Assembly (NCBI GenBank): GCA_028278545.1
Contig: JANQED010000120.1
Coordinates: 124,001 to 188,000, forward strand
DNA from: Anaerolineales bacterium
GTDB taxonomy: Bacteria; Chloroflexota; Anaerolineae; Anaerolineales; UBA11858
DNA: 64,000 nt
Direction of reading: 5' to 3'
The notes under the pieces are model-generated. The model saw only the letters and a list, made by a program, of their open reading frames with translations. It ran no database searches and was not told the DNA's origin. The first letter of the stretch is position 1. Every line of letters begins with the position of its first letter. Positions 60,627 to 64,000 of the stretch are shown here, in pieces. A program made the position numbers and the translations under genes.

Positions 60627-61855
60627 TGAGCACCACGGCTCCTGCTTGTCGTTCTTGCGGATTCGATGACTTGCAATCGGTCATCGATTTTGGTGTGACA
60701 CCGTTGGCGGATCGCTTGTTGACACGGGATCAGCTTTCTGAACCTGAGTTGACTGCCCCTTTGGAGTTGTTCTTTTGCCCCCAATGTAGCCTGGTACAAA
60801 TTGGCGTCACCATCGACCCGGAGATCCTCTTCAGCGAAGATTACCCCTATTTTTCGTCGGTGTCGCAGAGCTGGCTTGATCACTGCCGATCAAATGTCCT
60901 TGAGCTGATTGATCGCTGCGGTTGGGATGAAAATAGCTTGGTAGTAGAATTAGCCAGCAACGATGGTTACCTGCTCAGAAATTTTTTGGAACATCGAATT
61001 CCAGTTTTGGGCATCGATCCGGCTAGGGCCCCGGCAGAGGCAGCTCAAAAGTCGGGCGTTGATACCCTGCAACAGTTCTTCGATCTTGAACTGGCGGATG
61101 ACCTCAGGGCGTATGGGCGTACGGCTGACCTCATCTTGGCAAATAATGTCCTCGCCCACGTCCCCAATTTGAATGGATTCGTGGCAGGGATGCGCACGAT
61201 TCTCAAAGATGACGGCCTGATCGTTATTGAAGTGCCTTATCTGATCGATTTGGTGGAGAAGTTCGAATTTGACACCATTTATCATCAGCATCTGTGTTAT
61301 TTTTCTGTGACCGCGTTGGATAGGCTGTTCCGCAGGCATGACCTATATTTGAATGACCTCCGCCGTTTGGCTACGCATGGCGGCTCGCTTCGGCTGTATG
61401 TGGGAAGGGAAGAGGCACCTCACGGTAGGGTACGCAATCTATTAGAAGAGGAGCGCTGCCAGGGAAGTATGGGTATTTCATATTATCAGCAATTTGCTGA
61501 TGGGGTTAAGGTGATCAAAACACAACTCCTGGATGTTCTAAGAGATTACAAAAATCAGGGGAAAAAGATTGTTGGTTATGGGGCCGCTGCCAAGGCAACA
61601 ACATTACTTAGTTACTGCGGTATTGATGGCCGGTTCTTGGATTATATAGTGGACCTCAACCCTTTTAAACATGGCAAATTCATGGGGGGGAATCACCTGC
61701 CCATTTATTCTCCTGAGCGCTTATTGGAAGACTTACCTGACTATGTGTTGCTTTTGGCCTGGAACTTTGCTGAGGAGATCATGCAGCAGCAAGAACCCTT
61801 CCGTCAGCAGGGTGGGAAGTTCATTATTCCGATTCCCCATCTTGAAATTGTATAA
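60623..61855 (+). CDS. Nucleotide-sugar C-methyltransferase (TylCIII/NovU-like)
   Basis: 410 residues in three parts: an N-terminal zinc-binding segment with CRSCGF and CPQCSLVQ (four cysteines), a SAM-binding Rossmann domain ([22 protein letters not shown]), and a C-terminal domain ([40 protein letters not shown]). This is the fold of enzymes that add a methyl to C-3 of a 4-keto sugar. The pocket of C-methyl sugars such as mycarose or yersiniose fits a surface polysaccharide. Start overlaps the upstream stop by four bases (ATGA); an ATG at 60626 is also possible. Confidence 0.92.
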   Translation: MMSTTAPACRSCGFDDLQSVIDFGVTPLADRLLTRDQLSEPELTAPLELFFCPQCSLVQIGVTIDPEILFSEDYPYFSSVSQSWLDHCRSNVLELIDRCGWDENSLVVELASNDGYLLRNFLEHRIPVLGIDPARAPAEAAQKSGVDTLQQFFDLELADDLRAYGRTADLILANNVLAHVPNLNGFVAGMRTILKDDGLIVIEVPYLIDLVEKFEFDTIYHQHLCYFSVTALDRLFRRHDLYLNDLRRLATHGGSLRLYVGREEAPHGRVRNLLEEERCQGSMGISYYQQFADGVKVIKTQLLDVLRDYKNQGKKIVGYGAAAKATTLLSYCGIDGRFLDYIVDLNPFKHGKFMGGNHLPIYSPERLLEDLPDYVLLLAWNFAEEIMQQQEPFRQQGGKFIIPIPHLEIV

Positions 61856-61900
61856 TTGATGGGATATAGCGCTATTGTTTTCCTATACTTATAGGTAATT

Positions 61901-62719
61901 ATGGATACGAGTGACTTTGGTCTGAAAAGCATACGTGGTGCAAAACAAGCACTAACCTCAAGGCATAATGATTGGCTGAACAACCATAGCACAGAAGAGT
62001 TATATCGCCGCCCCATCCATGCCCACCGGATTGAGCGCATCCTGGAGCTGACAGCCAATATTCAAGGAAATGTCTTGGATATCGGCTGTTTCGATGGCTA
62101 TATCGGGCAAAAAATCCAGGAACAAGGCAACAAGCAGGTGATCGGATTGGACCGTGTTGAGAACGGCTTGGAGATTGCCTCAGACCGCGGCATCGAGACA
62201 CACTACGCTGACATAGATGATGCTGATTTCGTTTTTCCGGATGACACCTTTGATTGCGTTCTGGCTGCCGATGTTCTAAATTACGCATATGACCCTGATT
62301 CTGTTGTGAGTGAAATTAGGCGCGTTCTGATTAGCCAGGGGGCACTCATCATCACTACACCCAATCTAGCTTCTGTTGAGAATCGTATTCGGATGCTTTT
62401 TGGCAGACACCCCCTTGATTTAGAAGTACGCGCTCAGCAAGGTGTCGGTAATGTGAGGTTGTTTACATTCAAGACTCTTCGCGATCTCCTCGTCGATAAC
62501 GGTTTTATAGTTTGCAGTATAGAATCTGATATACTGTTTTTCCCCTTATTTTTCGTTACCTGGATGACCAATTTGGTTTTCAGGTCCAAGCCTGAACGAA
62601 AAGTGATGATTAGAAGCACCTTTCTGGCTAAAATTTTCCCCAAATTAGGTAAGAGTATTATTGTGGTTGCCCAAAAATCCGGGCCTCAGTCAGGTAAGAA
62701 TGCGGATTGCGTATATTAG
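61901..62719 (+). CDS. SAM-dependent class I methyltransferase
   Basis: 272 residues. SAM-binding motif VLDIGCFDGYIG near residues 57-68, followed by IGLDRVENG and a post-motif FDCVLAADVLNYAYDPDSVVSEIRRVL. The C-terminal segment FFPLFFVTWMTNLVF is hydrophobic and may touch the membrane. It probably methylates a sugar or its lipid carrier in the polysaccharide pathway. It ends 20 bases inside the next gene. Confidence 0.82.
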   Translation: MDTSDFGLKSIRGAKQALTSRHNDWLNNHSTEELYRRPIHAHRIERILELTANIQGNVLDIGCFDGYIGQKIQEQGNKQVIGLDRVENGLEIASDRGIETHYADIDDADFVFPDDTFDCVLAADVLNYAYDPDSVVSEIRRVLISQGALIITTPNLASVENRIRMLFGRHPLDLEVRAQQGVGNVRLFTFKTLRDLLVDNGFIVCSIESDILFFPLFFVTWMTNLVFRSKPERKVMIRSTFLAKIFPKLGKSIIVVAQKSGPQSGKNADCVY

Positions 62720-63953
62720 CCAGCCGTGGAATACAGTAATTCCGCCGGTCAATTCGGGGTCCATCGCTATCTGGAATTATCAAGTATCGAAACGAATGGC
62801 GCAATCCCACGACATTCTCGTCTATTCTAAGAGGTCTCGAGGGCAAAGGAAGCGCGGGCGCTATCTTGGTGTCAACTATCGGCGATTCCGCATAGCGCCA
62901 GATCAATGGCTGAACAGAATCCTGAAGCGACTTACCAGGAGCAGTGACCAATCGCCTTACTTTAGCGCGTCTTGGCATTATATCTGGTATATAACTCGGA
63001 TTGCCATAGATCTAAGATCAAGCTTGTTTCGACCTGATGTTGTACATATTCACAACTTTTCTCAGTTCGTGCCGGTTGTCAAGAAAATGCTTCCTGGCAC
63101 AAAGGTCGTTTTACACATGCACTCGGAATGGTTGTCTCAGCTTGACCGAACGCAAATCGCGGATCACCTCAAATATGCGGACCTGATTGCCGGGTGTAGC
63201 CAGCACGTAATTGATAAAGTACGTGAAGCTTTTCCCCATTATCAGGAGCGTTGTTGGTCGGTATATAATGGGGCGGATGAGAATGTTTTCTGCAAAAACC
63301 CCCACGTTTTGAATGACGAGAGCGATGAGTTCAAAATCATCTTTGTTGGACGCATTTCCCCAGAAAAAGGTGTTCACGTCTTGATGGAGGCTTTCGAGCA
63401 GGTTGCCGAACGTTTTCCTCAAGTGAAGTTAGAGATAATTGGGCCTGATGCAGTAACACCCTATGAGTATCTGGTGGCTTTGAGCGAAGTTCCGCTTATC
63501 AAAGATTTAGAGCGGTTCTATCACCGGGGAATGCGATATCTTGACTACCTAAAATCTATCTTGCCATTAGCGCTAGCACAACAGGTAGAATTCGTTGGCT
63601 CTATTCCCCATAATGAGATATCCAGTTATTATCAACGAGCGGACTTGCTCGTAAATCCCTCCTTCAGTGAGACCTTCGGCGTCAGCCTGCTCGAAGCCAT
63701 GGCATGTGAGGTGCCGGTCGTGGCAACGCCCGTTGGCGGCATGAGAGAGGTCCTTTTAGAAAACGAGACTGGAGTTTTTGTTGAGCAGGGAAACAGCGCC
63801 TCGCTTGCTCGGGCGATCATTCATCTGCTTCAGGATAAACACCTGAGGCTGAAGATGGGTGCCAAGGGAAGGGAGCGCGTAATAGAGAAGTTTACCTGGG
63901 GATGGGTTGCTGATCAATTAACCTCTCACTATAACAATATCCTGGCGATCTGA
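62700..63953 (+). CDS. GT4 family glycosyltransferase
   Basis: 417 residues, GT-B fold. N-terminal IAYISQPWNTVIPPVNSGSIAIWNYQVSKRMA, the HSEWL/GCSQHVIDK acceptor region, FVGRISPEKGVHVLMEAF, and FSETFGVSLLEAMACEVPVVATPVGGMREVL, with the donor-binding EX7E. ATG 62700 was chosen because it gives the conserved MRIAYIS start; a longer in-frame ATG at 62661 lies well inside the preceding gene. It overlaps the next gene by one base (TGATG). Confidence 0.88.
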   Translation: MRIAYISQPWNTVIPPVNSGSIAIWNYQVSKRMAQSHDILVYSKRSRGQRKRGRYLGVNYRRFRIAPDQWLNRILKRLTRSSDQSPYFSASWHYIWYITRIAIDLRSSLFRPDVVHIHNFSQFVPVVKKMLPGTKVVLHMHSEWLSQLDRTQIADHLKYADLIAGCSQHVIDKVREAFPHYQERCWSVYNGADENVFCKNPHVLNDESDEFKIIFVGRISPEKGVHVLMEAFEQVAERFPQVKLEIIGPDAVTPYEYLVALSEVPLIKDLERFYHRGMRYLDYLKSILPLALAQQVEFVGSIPHNEISSYYQRADLLVNPSFSETFGVSLLEAMACEVPVVATPVGGMREVLLENETGVFVEQGNSASLARAIIHLLQDKHLRLKMGAKGRERVIEKFTWGWVADQLTSHYNNILAI

Positions 63954-64000
63954 TGAGCAATGATTTCGTCCGGCGTACCTGGCGAGATTTTTTGTGGAAG
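63953..64000 (+). CDS. Unidentified gene, 3'-truncated by window edge
   Basis: Only the first 16 codons (MSNDFVRRTWRDFLWK) are visible. The ATG at 63953 shares a base with the stop of the preceding glycosyltransferase gene (TGATG), supporting a coupled gene in the polysaccharide region. Function cannot be told. Confidence 0.5.
   Translation, partial: MSNDFVRRTWRDFLWK

Overview
The window is 64 kb of bacterial chromosome, densely coding and of moderate GC. The gene set (actinobacterial-type inositol-phosphate synthase, ba3-type oxidase with several Sco proteins, split cytochrome b with Rieske protein, GT-C/YfhO membrane enzymes, degenerate 7-bp tandem repeats at gene borders) best fits an aerobic or facultative member of the Chloroflexota, probably Anaerolineae. 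That is an inference from gene content; there is no rRNA here to prove it. I see no tRNA, rRNA, insertion sequence, CRISPR array or prophage.

Layout. (1) 1-6.2 kb, plus strand: the 3' part of a copper-exporting P-type ATPase, then a receiver-GGDEF-like protein and a large hybrid histidine kinase. (2) 6.3-10.9 kb, minus: transketolase, ribose-5-phosphate isomerase, ribulose-phosphate epimerase and inositol-phosphate synthase, i.e. the non-oxidative pentose phosphate branch plus inositol synthesis. (3) 11.2-12.6 kb, plus: a small GAF-like protein and a reduced solute-binding lipoprotein. (4) 12.7-27.3 kb, minus: a respiratory island. Its downstream half holds a Rieske/cytochrome b complex (b6 and subunit-IV pieces, Rieske protein, triheme cytochrome c) preceded by a GltD-like FAD/Fe-S oxidoreductase. 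Its upstream half holds a ba3-type oxidase (subunits I, II, IIa), its assembly factors (heme A synthase, three Sco-family proteins, a PCuAC copper chaperone), a lipoprotein cytochrome c, and a 774-residue protein that joins cytochrome b, two [4Fe-4S] motifs, an FlpD/MvhD domain and cytochrome c. (5) 27.6-33.4 kb, plus: L,D-transpeptidase, CcdA and TlpA-type thiol proteins (cytochrome c maturation), a glutaredoxin-DUF2085 fusion, and a YlmD/YggS/YggT/DUF167 housekeeping set. (6) 33.5-36.7 kb, minus: a zinc-ribbon coiled-coil protein and a membrane-anchored NACHT-HEAT ATPase. (7) 36.8-64 kb, plus: a surface polysaccharide region. Four large membrane proteins in an A-B-A-B order come first, then a dead-GGDEF membrane protein, an initiating sugar transferase, a Wzz protein fused to a dead GGDEF domain, a Wzy-like polymerase, a Wzx flippase, several GT2/GT4 glycosyltransferases, a BcsB-like protein, and genes for a CDP-activated, C-methylated sugar.

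How they fit together. The respiratory island can be read as one chain: NAD(P)H or ferredoxin to the FAD/Fe-S protein, to quinone and b-type cytochromes, to c-type cytochromes, to the ba3 oxidase, with copper and heme delivery and thiol-redox proteins encoded alongside. The polysaccharide region looks like a Wzx/Wzy-dependent pathway in which GGDEF folds that have lost their catalytic motif are used as structural or sensory modules. The most unusual items are the cytochrome b/Fe-S/FlpD/cytochrome c fusion, the Wzz-GGDEF fusion, and several families of degenerate heptamer repeats at gene borders and inside one coding sequence.
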